DNA from: Microbacterium horticulturae
Lineage (GTDB): Bacteria; Actinomycetota; Actinomycetes; Actinomycetales; Microbacteriaceae
DNA: 64,000 nt
Assembly (NCBI RefSeq): GCF_029094505.1
Contig: NZ_CP119108.1
Location: forward strand, 558,001 to 622,000
Direction of reading: 5' to 3'
In this document: positions 44,548 through 52,921 of the stretch, one piece after another
How the letters are laid out: each line of letters begins with the position of its first letter
Numbering within the stretch: the first letter of the stretch is position 1
Program-made: the position numbers and the translations under genes
Notes under the pieces: generated by a model
The model's input: the letters and a program-made list of their open reading frames with translations, nothing else
Databases searched by the model: none
Told to the model about the DNA's origin: nothing

Positions 44548-45803
44548 GGATCGCCATGGTTTCGGAACACGCGAGCCCGCTCGCCGCGATCGGAGGAGTG
44601 GATGCCGGCGGCCAGAACGTGCACGTCGCCGCACTGGCCACGGCTCTGGCGGCGCGCGGGCACACGATCACGGTGTACACGCGGCGCGACGACGCCGAAC
44701 TGCCGCGGCGGGTGCCCATGGGGCGCGGTGTCGAGGTCGTGCACATCGATGCGGGTCCGCCGCACCGCGTGCCCAAGGACGAGCTGCTGCCGTGGATGGA
44801 CGACTTCGGCGACGACCTCGCGGTCGCGTGGGAGGCTGATCCGCCGCACGTCGTGCATGCGCACTTCTGGATGTCGGGCCTGGCCGCGTTGCGGGCCGTC
44901 GACGCGCTGGGCGCGGCACGGCCGCCGGTGGTGCAGAGCTTCCATGCGCTGGGGCATGTGAAACGGCGCCATCAGGGCGCCGACGACACGAGCCCGGCCG
45001 AGCGTCGTGAGCTCGAGCCCTTCGTCGGGCGCAACGTCGACCGGGTCATCGCCACCTGCTCGGACGAGGCGTTCGAGCTACACCAGATCGGCGTGCAGAC
45101 ATCGAGGATCTCGTTCACGCCGTGCGGGGTCGACACCGACCTGTTCTGCCCTGACGGGCCGAGCGCGTCGCACGGCGACCGGTTTCGGGTGATGGCGCTG
45201 GGCAGGCTCGTGCCGCGCAAGGGCGTGGAGTCGGTCATCGATGCCATGGCCGTGCTGCGCGAACGCGGCATCGACGACGTCGAGCTCGAGATCGTCGGTG
45301 GATCGCTGCCGGAGGGGGAGATGGATGCCGATCCCGACGTGCGCCGCCTGCAAGAGCACGTTGCGCGTCGCGGGGTGGGGGAGAGCGTGCGCTTCCGCGG
45401 CCAGGTGCCGCACGACGACCTGCCCGCTCTGCTGCGCGCCGCCGACGTCGTCGCGTGCACGCCCTGGTACGAGCCGTTCGGCATCGTGCCCCTCGAGGCG
45501 ATGAGCACCGGCACGCCGGTGATAGCGAGCGCGGTCGGCGGTCTGCTCGACACGGTGGTGCACGAGGTGACCGGACTGCGGGTCACCTCGCGCGATGCCG
45601 AGGCCCTCGCCGACGCCATCCTCGCGCTGCGCGCCGAGCCCGGCTGGGCCCGCACGATGGGCAGAAACGGCCGCGCGCGGGTGGAACGGCTGTACACGTG
45701 GTCGCGCGTGGCCGCCGACACCGAGCGCATCTACCGCCAGGCCTATGCCGAGAGGCCGATCCCGCTGCACTCTTTGCACACCGGAACGGCGGTGGCGCGA
45801 TGA
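44544..45803 (+). CDS. Glycosyltransferase family 4
   Basis: A 419-aa GT-B enzyme. The N-terminal GGVDAGGQNVHVAAL loop and the donor-binding EPFGIVPLEAMSTGTPVIA segment near residue 310 are classical. It resembles MshA-type transferases in layout, but the context argues for an envelope glycan role. The ATG at 44544 follows GGAAGGAG and overlaps the previous stop. Confidence 0.9.
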   Translation: MRIAMVSEHASPLAAIGGVDAGGQNVHVAALATALAARGHTITVYTRRDDAELPRRVPMGRGVEVVHIDAGPPHRVPKDELLPWMDDFGDDLAVAWEADPPHVVHAHFWMSGLAALRAVDALGAARPPVVQSFHALGHVKRRHQGADDTSPAERRELEPFVGRNVDRVIATCSDEAFELHQIGVQTSRISFTPCGVDTDLFCPDGPSASHGDRFRVMALGRLVPRKGVESVIDAMAVLRERGIDDVELEIVGGSLPEGEMDADPDVRRLQEHVARRGVGESVRFRGQVPHDDLPALLRAADVVACTPWYEPFGIVPLEAMSTGTPVIASAVGGLLDTVVHEVTGLRVTSRDAEALADAILALRAEPGWARTMGRNGRARVERLYTWSRVAADTERIYRQAYAERPIPLHSLHTGTAVAR

Positions 45804-46423
45804 AGACGAGCACGGGCGGCGCCGCACTCATCGCGGCGCCCGCGGATGCGCCGTACCTGCTCTCGCAGCACATCGACGATCACGCCGGCGTGCTCTCGGG
45901 TCTGCGTGCGCAGATCCCCCTGCTGGTCGCGTGGGGGAGCGAACTGGCCGAGCGGCTGCAGGCCGGAAGCAGGCTGCTGGTGGCCGGCAACGGCGGATCG
46001 GCCGCCGAAGCGCAGCATCTGACCGCCGAGCTCGTCGGCCGCTTCGACGGGGAGCGCGCGCCGTTCTCAGCGATAGCGCTGCACGCCGACACATCGAGCC
46101 TCACCGCCATCGGCAACGACTACGGGTACGAAGAGGTCTTCGCCCGGCAGGTGCGCGCGCACGCCCGGACAGACGACATCCTGCTCCTGCTCTCGACGAG
46201 CGGGCGAAGCCCCGACCTGGTCGCGGCCGCCCGGGCGGGCACAGCGGCCGGGGCCCTCGTCTGGGCGATGACCGGCTCGGCGCCGAATCCGCTCACGCGG
46301 CTGTGCCACAGCACACTCGCGCTCGCCGGCACGGGAGCGGCCGTTCAGGAAGCGCAGCTGGTGGCCGTGCACATGCTGTGCCGCGTCTTCGACGACTGCG
46401 TACGGCAAGGAGAGCACCCATGA
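45800..46423 (+). CDS. gmhA: Sedoheptulose-7-phosphate isomerase (SIS domain)
   Basis: A 207-aa SIS-domain protein that would convert sedoheptulose 7-phosphate to D-glycero-D-manno-heptose 7-phosphate. VAGNGGSAAEAQHLTAELVGR (starting near 61) is the GmhA active-site loop, STSGRSPD near 133 binds phosphate, and a C-terminal QEAQLVAVHMLC helix completes it. It overlaps the genes on both sides by ATGA. With gmhB and hldE nearby the assignment is firm. Confidence 0.9.
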   Translation: MKTSTGGAALIAAPADAPYLLSQHIDDHAGVLSGLRAQIPLLVAWGSELAERLQAGSRLLVAGNGGSAAEAQHLTAELVGRFDGERAPFSAIALHADTSSLTAIGNDYGYEEVFARQVRAHARTDDILLLLSTSGRSPDLVAAARAGTAAGALVWAMTGSAPNPLTRLCHSTLALAGTGAAVQEAQLVAVHMLCRVFDDCVRQGEHP

Positions 46424-47787
46424 AGATCACGGTCATCGGAGACACGCTGCTGGATGTCGACCTCGTCGGGACGGCGGATCGTCTCGCCCCCGACGGGCCG
46501 GTTCCCGTGGTCGCGGTGGAACGGTCGCATGCCCGCGCCGGCGGCGCAGGACTGGTGGCGACGCTCCTGGCGCGGCGCGGCGTCGATGTGACCCTGGTGA
46601 CCGCGGTCGCCGACGACGATCCATCGCGGCGCCTGCTTGGGGCACTCGACGCACCGTCGACCCGGGGCGGTGCCGGGCGCATCACCCTCGCGGCCACAGC
46701 GCTGCGGGGGCCCACACCGGTCAAGACGCGCCTGCGCGTCGGCGACCGCACCGTCGTGCGCATCGACGAGGGCGACGCGTTCGCGCCGGTGGCGGCGTTT
46801 CCGCTGCCGGCGCTCGGGTCGATCGTCGACGCCGATGCCATCGTGGTGGCCGACTACGGGCGCGGCGTGACCGAGGACCCGCGCCTGCGCCGGCTTCTCG
46901 AGACGCAGCGCCTACCGCTCGTGTGGGACCCGCACCCCCGGGGTCCGAGCCCGGTGCACTCGGCGACACTGGTCACACCGAACGTCGCCGAGGCCGCCGC
47001 GTTCGGACATCGCGCCGGGACGGATCCCGACCGGGCCGGGCGCGCGGCGGATGAGCTGCGACGCGCGTGGCGCGTGCCCGCGGTCGCCGTCACGCTGGGT
47101 GAGCGGGGCGCGGTCCTGAGCGAGGGTGGCCGGCAGCATCCGTTCGTGGTTCCGATGCGGGGCAGCGCCACGGCCGACGCCTGCGGCGCGGGGGACTGCC
47201 TCGCCGCCGCGGCGGCGATCGCGCTCGGAGAAGGGCTGAGCGTCGCGGCGGCGCTCGAGTCGGGCGTGCACGCAGCGAGCGCCTTCGTCTCGTCAGGCGG
47301 CGTGGCCGCGCTCGAACGGTCCGACCCCGCGGGCGACCACCGGGCCGACACCGCGGAGCAGGTCGTCGCGGCGACCCGGGCCGCGGGCGGCACCGTGGTC
47401 GCCACGAGCGGCTTCTTCGACGCCTTCCACGCCGGGCACGCCCGCACCCTCGCTGCTGCGCGCCGGCTCGGCGACTGCCTCGTCGTGTGCCTGAACAGCG
47501 ATCGGTCGATGCAGGCCCTCGACGACCGGACGCCGTTGAGCCCGAGCGAAGAGGATCGCCGCGAGCTTCTGTTGGCGCTGGAGTGCGTCGATGCCGTCGT
47601 CCTGTTCGACGAGGCGACGCCGGAGAACGCCATCCGGCGGCTCAAGCCGGACGTCTGGGTGAAGGCCGACAGCCACACGCCCATTCCCGAGAGCGAGGTG
47701 CTCGCCGAGTGGGGCGGCTGCACCGTGACCGTGCCCTGGTACCCCGCGCACACGACCGAGGCGCAGCGGCTGCGCCTCGTGGGCTGA
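46420..47787 (+). CDS. HldE-like bifunctional heptose kinase / nucleotidyltransferase (paralog 1)
   Basis: A 455-aa fusion. Residues 1-300 are a PfkB/ribokinase-type kinase with GDTLLDVDLVG at the start and catalytic CGAGDC near 251. Residues of about 325-455 are a cytidylyltransferase-like domain with FHAGH and a C-terminal VKADSHTP segment. The standard TNGCFDILHPGH is here TSGFFDAFHAGH, so substrate or nucleotide preference may differ from the second paralog. It overlaps gmhA by ATGA. Confidence 0.85.
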   Translation: MKITVIGDTLLDVDLVGTADRLAPDGPVPVVAVERSHARAGGAGLVATLLARRGVDVTLVTAVADDDPSRRLLGALDAPSTRGGAGRITLAATALRGPTPVKTRLRVGDRTVVRIDEGDAFAPVAAFPLPALGSIVDADAIVVADYGRGVTEDPRLRRLLETQRLPLVWDPHPRGPSPVHSATLVTPNVAEAAAFGHRAGTDPDRAGRAADELRRAWRVPAVAVTLGERGAVLSEGGRQHPFVVPMRGSATADACGAGDCLAAAAAIALGEGLSVAAALESGVHAASAFVSSGGVAALERSDPAGDHRADTAEQVVAATRAAGGTVVATSGFFDAFHAGHARTLAAARRLGDCLVVCLNSDRSMQALDDRTPLSPSEEDRRELLLALECVDAVVLFDEATPENAIRRLKPDVWVKADSHTPIPESEVLAEWGGCTVTVPWYPAHTTEAQRLRLVG

Positions 47788-47801
47788 ACGAGAGGAGCGA
47801 G

Positions 47802-48500
47802 ATGAACGAGAAGCGTCGGATCGGAAGAGTGCTGGTCACCGGGGGAGCCTCCGGCCTGGGCGCGGCGGTGGCCGCCGCAGTGGCGAGGGACGGGGGCCAG
47901 CCGATCGTCCTCGACAAGGATGTCGCCGGCGTCGACGGGGGCGAGGCCCACCGCATCGACGTCTCCGACACCGGTGCCGTGCACGAGCTGGTCACCCGCA
48001 TCGCGCACGAGGACGGCGGGCTCGACGCCGTTGTCACCGCCGCCGGGATCGACCGGCCCGGAGCCTTCGCCGATGTCGAGCGGGAAGCGTGGGAGCACAT
48101 CGTCGCCGTGAACCTCTTCGGCACCGCGGCCGTCGTTCGCGCCGCTCTTCCCGCCCTGCGCGACGCGCACGGGCGCGCGGTGCTGGTGGCATCGTCGCTG
48201 GCCCTGCGCACGCTGCCCGATGCGACGGCATACTGCGCCTCGAAGTTCGGCGTGGTCGGGTTCGCGAGGGCTCTCGCGCAGGAGACCCGAGGCCAGCTCG
48301 GTGTGACGACCGTCTATCCGGCGGGCATGGACACGCACTTCTTCGACGGACGCGACGAGCAGTACCGTCCCGGTGCCGACGCGCACCTCATCGATCCAGC
48401 TCGGGTTGCCGACGGCATCCTGTTCGCTCTTCTCCAGCCCGTCGGGGTCGAAGTGCGTGAGCTGGTCATGTGCCCCGAAGACGAGCCCTCATGGCCGTGA
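47802..48500 (+). CDS. Short-chain dehydrogenase/reductase
   Basis: A 232-aa classical SDR. The cofactor motif TGGASGLG lies at 14-21 and the catalytic YCASK near 143. AGAGGAGCGAG precedes the ATG at 47802. Its place between two HldE-like genes suggests a sugar-nucleotide or sugar modification step, in the position an HldD epimerase might occupy, though it is shorter and lacks HldD features. Its end overlaps the convergent GT9 gene by 12 nt. Confidence 0.85.
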   Translation: MNEKRRIGRVLVTGGASGLGAAVAAAVARDGGQPIVLDKDVAGVDGGEAHRIDVSDTGAVHELVTRIAHEDGGLDAVVTAAGIDRPGAFADVEREAWEHIVAVNLFGTAAVVRAALPALRDAHGRAVLVASSLALRTLPDATAYCASKFGVVGFARALAQETRGQLGVTTVYPAGMDTHFFDGRDEQYRPGADAHLIDPARVADGILFALLQPVGVEVRELVMCPEDEPSWP

Positions 48501-49565
48501 GTGGCAGACGGCGCGCAGATCGTCGTACACGCTGTCGGCCGTGATGCCGGTGAGCAACGAGGGGTCGTGCGCACAGCGCGCGGCCGTCCACCCCACCTGC
48601 GTGACGTCACGGCCGCAGATCGGGCAGGCGGTGACCCACGACATCTCGACCCGGTGGCGACCGCGGCTCAGCGGCGCGCCGTTGATAACATTGCCGACCC
48701 AGAAGAGGCCGACCGTGGGGGTGCCCACCGCCTGTGCGAGGTGGCGCGGGCCGCTGTCGTTGCCGACGAAGACGGATGCGGCGCCGAGCATCGCCATCAG
48801 CTCGGGCAGCGAAAGGCGCCCGCCGGCCGAGACCACCCGGTCGTGGCCGGCCCTCGCGGCCACGGCGTCTGCCAGCGCGACATCCTCGCCGTCGCCGACG
48901 GCGATGACCGCCATTCCATCCGCCGCCGCCCGCCGCGCGATGTCGGCGAACCGATCGATCGGCCAGCGGCGCCGCGGGTCGCTCGCGCCCGGGTGCAGCA
49001 CGACGAGCGGCCGGTCGCCGTCGGTCCAGGCTCCGGCGCCGAGCTCGCGCTCCTGCGCCGTCGGCTCGAGTCGCGGCTCGCTGATGTCGGTCGGGGCGCC
49101 GGCGAGCCCCGCGACCTCCAGCCACCGCGCTACCTCGTGCTGGTAGTAGACGTAGGAGAGCGTGCGTTCGAGCGGGGCGGCATCGGGTGTTGCGGTACCG
49201 ACGCTGTGGCGCGGGCGCAGCGCGAGCAGGAACGGATTGGAGTACCGTCCGCCGCCGTGCAACTGACAGGCCAGATCGATGTCGAGAGCGCGCGCGGCCG
49301 CCTCGAAGTCCGCCGCGGAGCGGGCCACGGCGCCGTGGGGCGGTTCGTACACGCCGGTCGCGGCGGGAAGCACCTCGACCCGGTCGACCGGGCCCGGCCG
49401 GTCGGCGAGAAGGGCGCGATGCGCGGGTGTGCCGAACAGGACGATCCGCGCTGCCGGATACGTGCGCCGCAGCGCGTCGAGGGCGGGCAGGGTGAACACG
49501 AGATCGCCCAGGCCGCCGCCGCGGAGCACCGCGATCGTGCGCACCTCGTCGAACGGCTCCGCCAT
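48489..49565 (-). CDS. Glycosyltransferase family 9
   Basis: A 358-aa heptosyltransferase-like enzyme. The N-terminal LRGGGLGDLVFTLPALDAL and C-terminal NDSGPRHLAQAVGTPTVGLFW are diagnostic. CPICGRD near residue 325 with a following Cys may bind zinc, which is unusual for GT9. GAGAGGAGTGCC before the ATG at 49565 supports the start. It is divergent from the second hldE-like gene. Confidence 0.88.
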   Translation of the reverse strand: MAEPFDEVRTIAVLRGGGLGDLVFTLPALDALRRTYPAARIVLFGTPAHRALLADRPGPVDRVEVLPAATGVYEPPHGAVARSAADFEAAARALDIDLACQLHGGGRYSNPFLLALRPRHSVGTATPDAAPLERTLSYVYYQHEVARWLEVAGLAGAPTDISEPRLEPTAQERELGAGAWTDGDRPLVVLHPGASDPRRRWPIDRFADIARRAAADGMAVIAVGDGEDVALADAVAARAGHDRVVSAGGRLSLPELMAMLGAASVFVGNDSGPRHLAQAVGTPTVGLFWVGNVINGAPLSRGRHRVEMSWVTACPICGRDVTQVGWTAARCAHDPSLLTGITADSVYDDLRAVCHSRP

Positions 49566-49649
49566 GGCACTCCTCTCGCCTCCCGATTCTGTTTCCCGCA
49601 ATCCGCTTTCGATAAACCGAGTGTGAGTGGCGGCCGGAATGGGTACCGG

Positions 49650-51125
49650 ATGAATATGACGGAAGAAGTGGATGCCGCGGCCCGCCGCATACGTGATGCG
49701 AAGCCGCGCGTGACGGTGCTCGGGACGTGCATCCTCGACCGCTGGACCTCCGGCGACGTGCATCGCGTCAGCCGCGAGGCCCCGGTGCCCGTGATCGAGA
49801 TGCGGAAGGTGCAGTCGACCGCCGGCGGCGCCGCGAACACCGCACTGAACGCGGCCGCGCTCGGGGCGCAGGTGCGGCTGCTGGGAGTGGTCGGCGACGA
49901 CGCGGACGGGAAGCGCCTGCGTGACGTGCTGCGAGCCGGTGGGGTCGATGTGACGGGACTGGTGTCTGCGCCCGGGGCGACGACGATCAGCAAGACGCGC
50001 GTCATCGGCAACGACCAGATCCTGGCACGGCTCGACACCGCCGGCGTGCCGCGTCCCTCGGATGCGGTCGTGCGGCGATGGGTACGCACGCTCGGCGCCC
50101 TGCGACGTGACGACACGCTCATCGTCTGCGACTACAGCCGCGAGATGCTCTCCGACGAGTTCATCGCCGCGCTTGCGGCATCCCGTCCCCGTTGTCGCAT
50201 CATCGTGGACGCCCACGATCTCGGCCGTTGGCGGGCCGTGCAGCCCGACATCGTGACGCCCAGCGCCGAAGAGGTCGAGCGACTGCTCGGCGACGAGCTG
50301 CCCGGGCCCGACAGAGCCGCGGCCGTCGGAAAGCTGGCCGGGCACATCCTGCATGCCGCCGGCGCCTCCAGCGCCGTCGTCACCCTCGACCACGACGGTG
50401 CCGTGAGCCTGCCGCACGACGGCGGCGCTCCGCATCGGACCGTCGCACATCCGGCCCCCGAGTCGCAGGCGACCGGCGCCGGCGACACCTTTGCCGCGGC
50501 GCTCGCCGTCGCCGGCGCCGTCGGCACACGGCTGGCCGAGGCCGCCGACTTCGCCCAGCACGCGGCGGACGTGGTCATCGCCCGGACGGGGACGGCGGTC
50601 TGTCGACTGGGTGATCTGCTCCCGCATGCGCGCTCACCGCAGCACGGCGTGGTCGATGATGTGTCGCTGCGGGAGCGGCTCGACGAGGAGCGCAGCCTCG
50701 GCAAGACGATCGTGTTCACCAACGGCTGCTTCGACATCCTGCACCCCGGGCACACCGCCTACCTCGAGCAGGCCCGCGCGCTGGGCGATGTGCTCGTCGT
50801 CGGCGTGAACGACGACGACTCGGTGCGGCGCCTCAAAGGTCCCGAGCGGCCCATCAACGCCGTCGAGGACCGGGCGCGGGTGCTGGCCGCGCTCGGGTGC
50901 GTCGACTACGTCGTCGTCTTCTCGGAGGACACCCCGATGCGCTTGCTCTCGCTGCTGCGGCCGCATCTGTACGTGAAGGGCGGGGACTACACGCCCGAGA
51001 TGCTCGATGAGACCCCCGTCGTCGACGCCTACGGCGGCGAGGTCCGCACGCTCGGCTACTTCCCCGGACACTCGACCACGGCGCTCGTGGACAAACTGAG
51101 CCATCGCGTCGACGGAGCAGGATGA
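49650..51125 (+). CDS. hldE: HldE-like bifunctional heptose kinase / adenylyltransferase (paralog 2)
   Basis: A 491-aa fusion close to the E. coli length (477). The N-terminal PfkB kinase has GTCILDRW, GGAANTALNAA and the catalytic TGAGDTFAAAL near 277. The C-terminal nucleotidyltransferase has the canonical TNGCFDILHPGH near 358 and YVKGGDYTPE near 447. It would phosphorylate heptose 7-phosphate and later form ADP- or GDP-heptose. ATG codons lie at 49650 and 49656; I use the first. It overlaps the start region of a small downstream gene. Confidence 0.9.
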   Translation: MNMTEEVDAAARRIRDAKPRVTVLGTCILDRWTSGDVHRVSREAPVPVIEMRKVQSTAGGAANTALNAAALGAQVRLLGVVGDDADGKRLRDVLRAGGVDVTGLVSAPGATTISKTRVIGNDQILARLDTAGVPRPSDAVVRRWVRTLGALRRDDTLIVCDYSREMLSDEFIAALAASRPRCRIIVDAHDLGRWRAVQPDIVTPSAEEVERLLGDELPGPDRAAAVGKLAGHILHAAGASSAVVTLDHDGAVSLPHDGGAPHRTVAHPAPESQATGAGDTFAAALAVAGAVGTRLAEAADFAQHAADVVIARTGTAVCRLGDLLPHARSPQHGVVDDVSLRERLDEERSLGKTIVFTNGCFDILHPGHTAYLEQARALGDVLVVGVNDDDSVRRLKGPERPINAVEDRARVLAALGCVDYVVVFSEDTPMRLLSLLRPHLYVKGGDYTPEMLDETPVVDAYGGEVRTLGYFPGHSTTALVDKLSHRVDGAG

Positions 51126-51142
51126 AGGAAAGGAGACCCCCG

Positions 51143-51355
51143 ATGTCACCGACGGATTCGTCGAAAGACGACAAGGACGTGTCAGACACCGAACAGACGC
51201 CCGAGCCGTTCCGCGACACGGTCGACCACGACGCAGACCACGACGCGCACGACGACGGACACGCGCACGATGCCGGAGCCGACGACGCCGACGACGGGGA
51301 CGACACCGGCGATGACAGCGACGGGACGTCGAAAGGATCAGACGATGCCCAGTGA
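51143..51355 (+). CDS. Aspartate/histidine-rich small protein
   Basis: A 70-aa, extremely acidic protein with DHD and HDD repeats in its middle (HDADHDAHDDGHAH), which could chelate divalent metal. The ATG at 51143 follows AAAGGAGA; an ATG at 51122 overlaps the hldE stop and adds seven residues. It overlaps the next small gene by 11 nt. Function unknown; probably intrinsically disordered. Confidence 0.65.
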   Translation: MSPTDSSKDDKDVSDTEQTPEPFRDTVDHDADHDAHDDGHAHDAGADDADDGDDTGDDSDGTSKGSDDAQ

Positions 51356-51557
51356 TGAACTGCCGCCCATCCACACGTGGTGGCCGCACCTGTCCATTCC
51401 CGCACGCAACGCCGTGCTGGAAGACCCCGAGGCGCCGTTGAGCCCGCTCGTGGCCCGCGACATCGCCGCGATCACCGGAACGGCGCCCGCTGCGGGGGCC
51501 TGTCTGAGCGATGACGACCGGCAGTTTGTGCGGGAGCAGACCGAGACCGTCGATTGA
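51345..51557 (+). CDS. Small conserved-looking protein of unknown function
   Basis: A 70-aa protein with PPIHTWWPHLSIPARNAVLE at its N-terminus and a DDDRQFVREQ helix at the end. GAAAGGA lies 8 nt before the ATG. It overlaps the acidic gene upstream, so the two are coupled. I do not recognise a domain; the WWPHL core suggests a small folded unit. Confidence 0.65.
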   Translation: MPSDELPPIHTWWPHLSIPARNAVLEDPEAPLSPLVARDIAAITGTAPAAGACLSDDDRQFVREQTETVD

Positions 51558-51562
51558 GTCGC

Positions 51563-51603
51563 TGTCAAGGGGGTCCCGCCCCCGCACGCCTCTTCTATAG
51601 CCT
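51563..51603 (+). promoter_or_regulatory. Composite promoter of the SDR-Nramp operon
   Basis: TGTCAAGGGGGT begins at 51563. TAGCCT (51598-51603) follows TGTCAA after 29 nt. GGGGGTCCCGCCCCC immediately after TGTCAA can form a hairpin. A normal leader with GGGAGGA precedes the ATG at 51634. Confidence 0.55.
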
Positions 51604-51633
51604 GGCGGGCATACATCTAGGGGAGGAACCACG

Positions 51634-52515
51634 ATGACGACCACCGACGATCCCCGGGACGAGCACCGTACGTCCGGCTTTCCGGCCCAGAAGCAAGAGC
51701 AGCCGGGCGAGCTCGGCGAACAGCAGCCCAAGCCCGACCACGGTGAGGACAGCTACGATGGCCACGGGCGGCTGGCAGGGCGGGTGGCCCTGATCACCGG
51801 CGGCGATTCCGGCATAGGCCGGGCCGTGGCCATCGCCTACGCGCGGGAGGGCGCCGACGTCGCTATCGTGCACCTCCCCGAGGAGCAGGAAGACGCCGAC
51901 GGCACGCTCGGATACGTCCGCGACGCCGGGCGCAAGGGCGTCAGTCTTCCGGGCGACGTGCGCGACGAGGCGTTCGCAGGGGCGATAGTGGATCGCACCG
52001 TGGACGAACTGGGTCGACTCGACATCGTCGTGCTCAACGCCGGCTACCAGAAGGACCGCGACGGCATCGAGACCCTGCCCACCGAAGGGGTCGACCGGGT
52101 GTTCCACACGAACCTCTACGGCATGCTCTTCACCGCGCGGGCGGCCGTTCCCCGGTTGCCGGCGGGGTCGTCGATCATCGTGACGGCCTCCATCCAGGCG
52201 TTTCAGCCGTCGCCGACACTCATCGACTACGCGATGACCAAGGCGGCGCAGGTGGCGTTCGTCAAGGCGCTCGCCGAGGAGCTCGGGCCCAAGGGCATCC
52301 GCGTGAACGCCGTGGCGCCGGGTCCGATCTGGACGCCGCTGATCCCGGCCACGGGATGGGATGCCGAGAAGGTCGAGTCGTTCGGACAAGACACGCCGCT
52401 CGGTCGTGCCGGCCAGCCGGCCGAACTGGCGGGAGCCTACGTCTACCTCGCCTCCGATGACGCGTCGTACACCTCCGGGTCGGTGCTGGCGGTCACCGGT
52501 GGAAAGCCGCTGTAG
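51634..52515 (+). CDS. SDR-family oxidoreductase (YghA/YdaD-like)
   Basis: A 293-aa SDR with an extra polar N-terminus of about 45 residues (EQPGELGEQQPKPDHGE) typical of stress-associated SDRs such as B. subtilis GSP39/YdaD. The cofactor motif is TGGDSGIG near 53 and the active site YAMTK near 199. GGGAGGA precedes the ATG. It is the first gene of a five-gene run with lipoprotein, transporter and two small genes. Confidence 0.88.
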   Translation: MTTTDDPRDEHRTSGFPAQKQEQPGELGEQQPKPDHGEDSYDGHGRLAGRVALITGGDSGIGRAVAIAYAREGADVAIVHLPEEQEDADGTLGYVRDAGRKGVSLPGDVRDEAFAGAIVDRTVDELGRLDIVVLNAGYQKDRDGIETLPTEGVDRVFHTNLYGMLFTARAAVPRLPAGSSIIVTASIQAFQPSPTLIDYAMTKAAQVAFVKALAEELGPKGIRVNAVAPGPIWTPLIPATGWDAEKVESFGQDTPLGRAGQPAELAGAYVYLASDDASYTSGSVLAVTGGKPL

Positions 52516-52921
52516 TCGCGGGCGCAGCCGCTTCGTCCCCGTTGCTCTCGCCCTTGCGGTGGTGCTCAGCGGCTGCGCTCCCACCACGCCGGCCCCCGCG
52601 CTCACTTCGGCCGCAGACGACGCCCGCAGCGCCACGCAGACGGCGTTGCTCGGCGTCCGGCAGGACGAGAAGAGCCTCCTGTTCCCCACGACGGCATCGA
52701 TCGTCTCCCAAGACATGGGGGAGGAGTTGACGGATGCCGCAAGCCGACTCGCCCTTGAGACGACGAGCACGTCGCTCGACGCCCACTACCGCGAGCGCGC
52801 TCTGGAGGCGACCCGGCTGGCCATCTCGGGCGTGCACGCGGCCGAGCAGGGGCACCCGAACCAGGCCGCGACGAAGCTTCGTCGAGCGGTCATCCTCTTC
52901 GATGCACTGGGGGCCGAATGA
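52499..52921 (+). CDS. Small lipoprotein
   Basis: A 140-aa protein. From the GTG at 52499 the N-terminus is basic (RCSRGRSRF), then hydrophobic (VPVALALAVVLSGC) with an LSGC lipobox giving Cys near residue 25. The mature part is helical and polar. The gene overlaps the SDR stop by 17 nt and the Nramp-like gene by ATGA. Function unknown. Confidence 0.65.
   Translation: MESRCSRGRSRFVPVALALAVVLSGCAPTTPAPALTSAADDARSATQTALLGVRQDEKSLLFPTTASIVSQDMGEELTDAASRLALETTSTSLDAHYRERALEATRLAISGVHAAEQGHPNQAATKLRRAVILFDALGAE

Noticed and set aside
40974-51125. Interpretation as lipopolysaccharide core synthesis
   Set aside because: Gene families match, but all other features indicate a Gram-positive actinobacterium, so an envelope glycan other than lipopolysaccharide is more likely.
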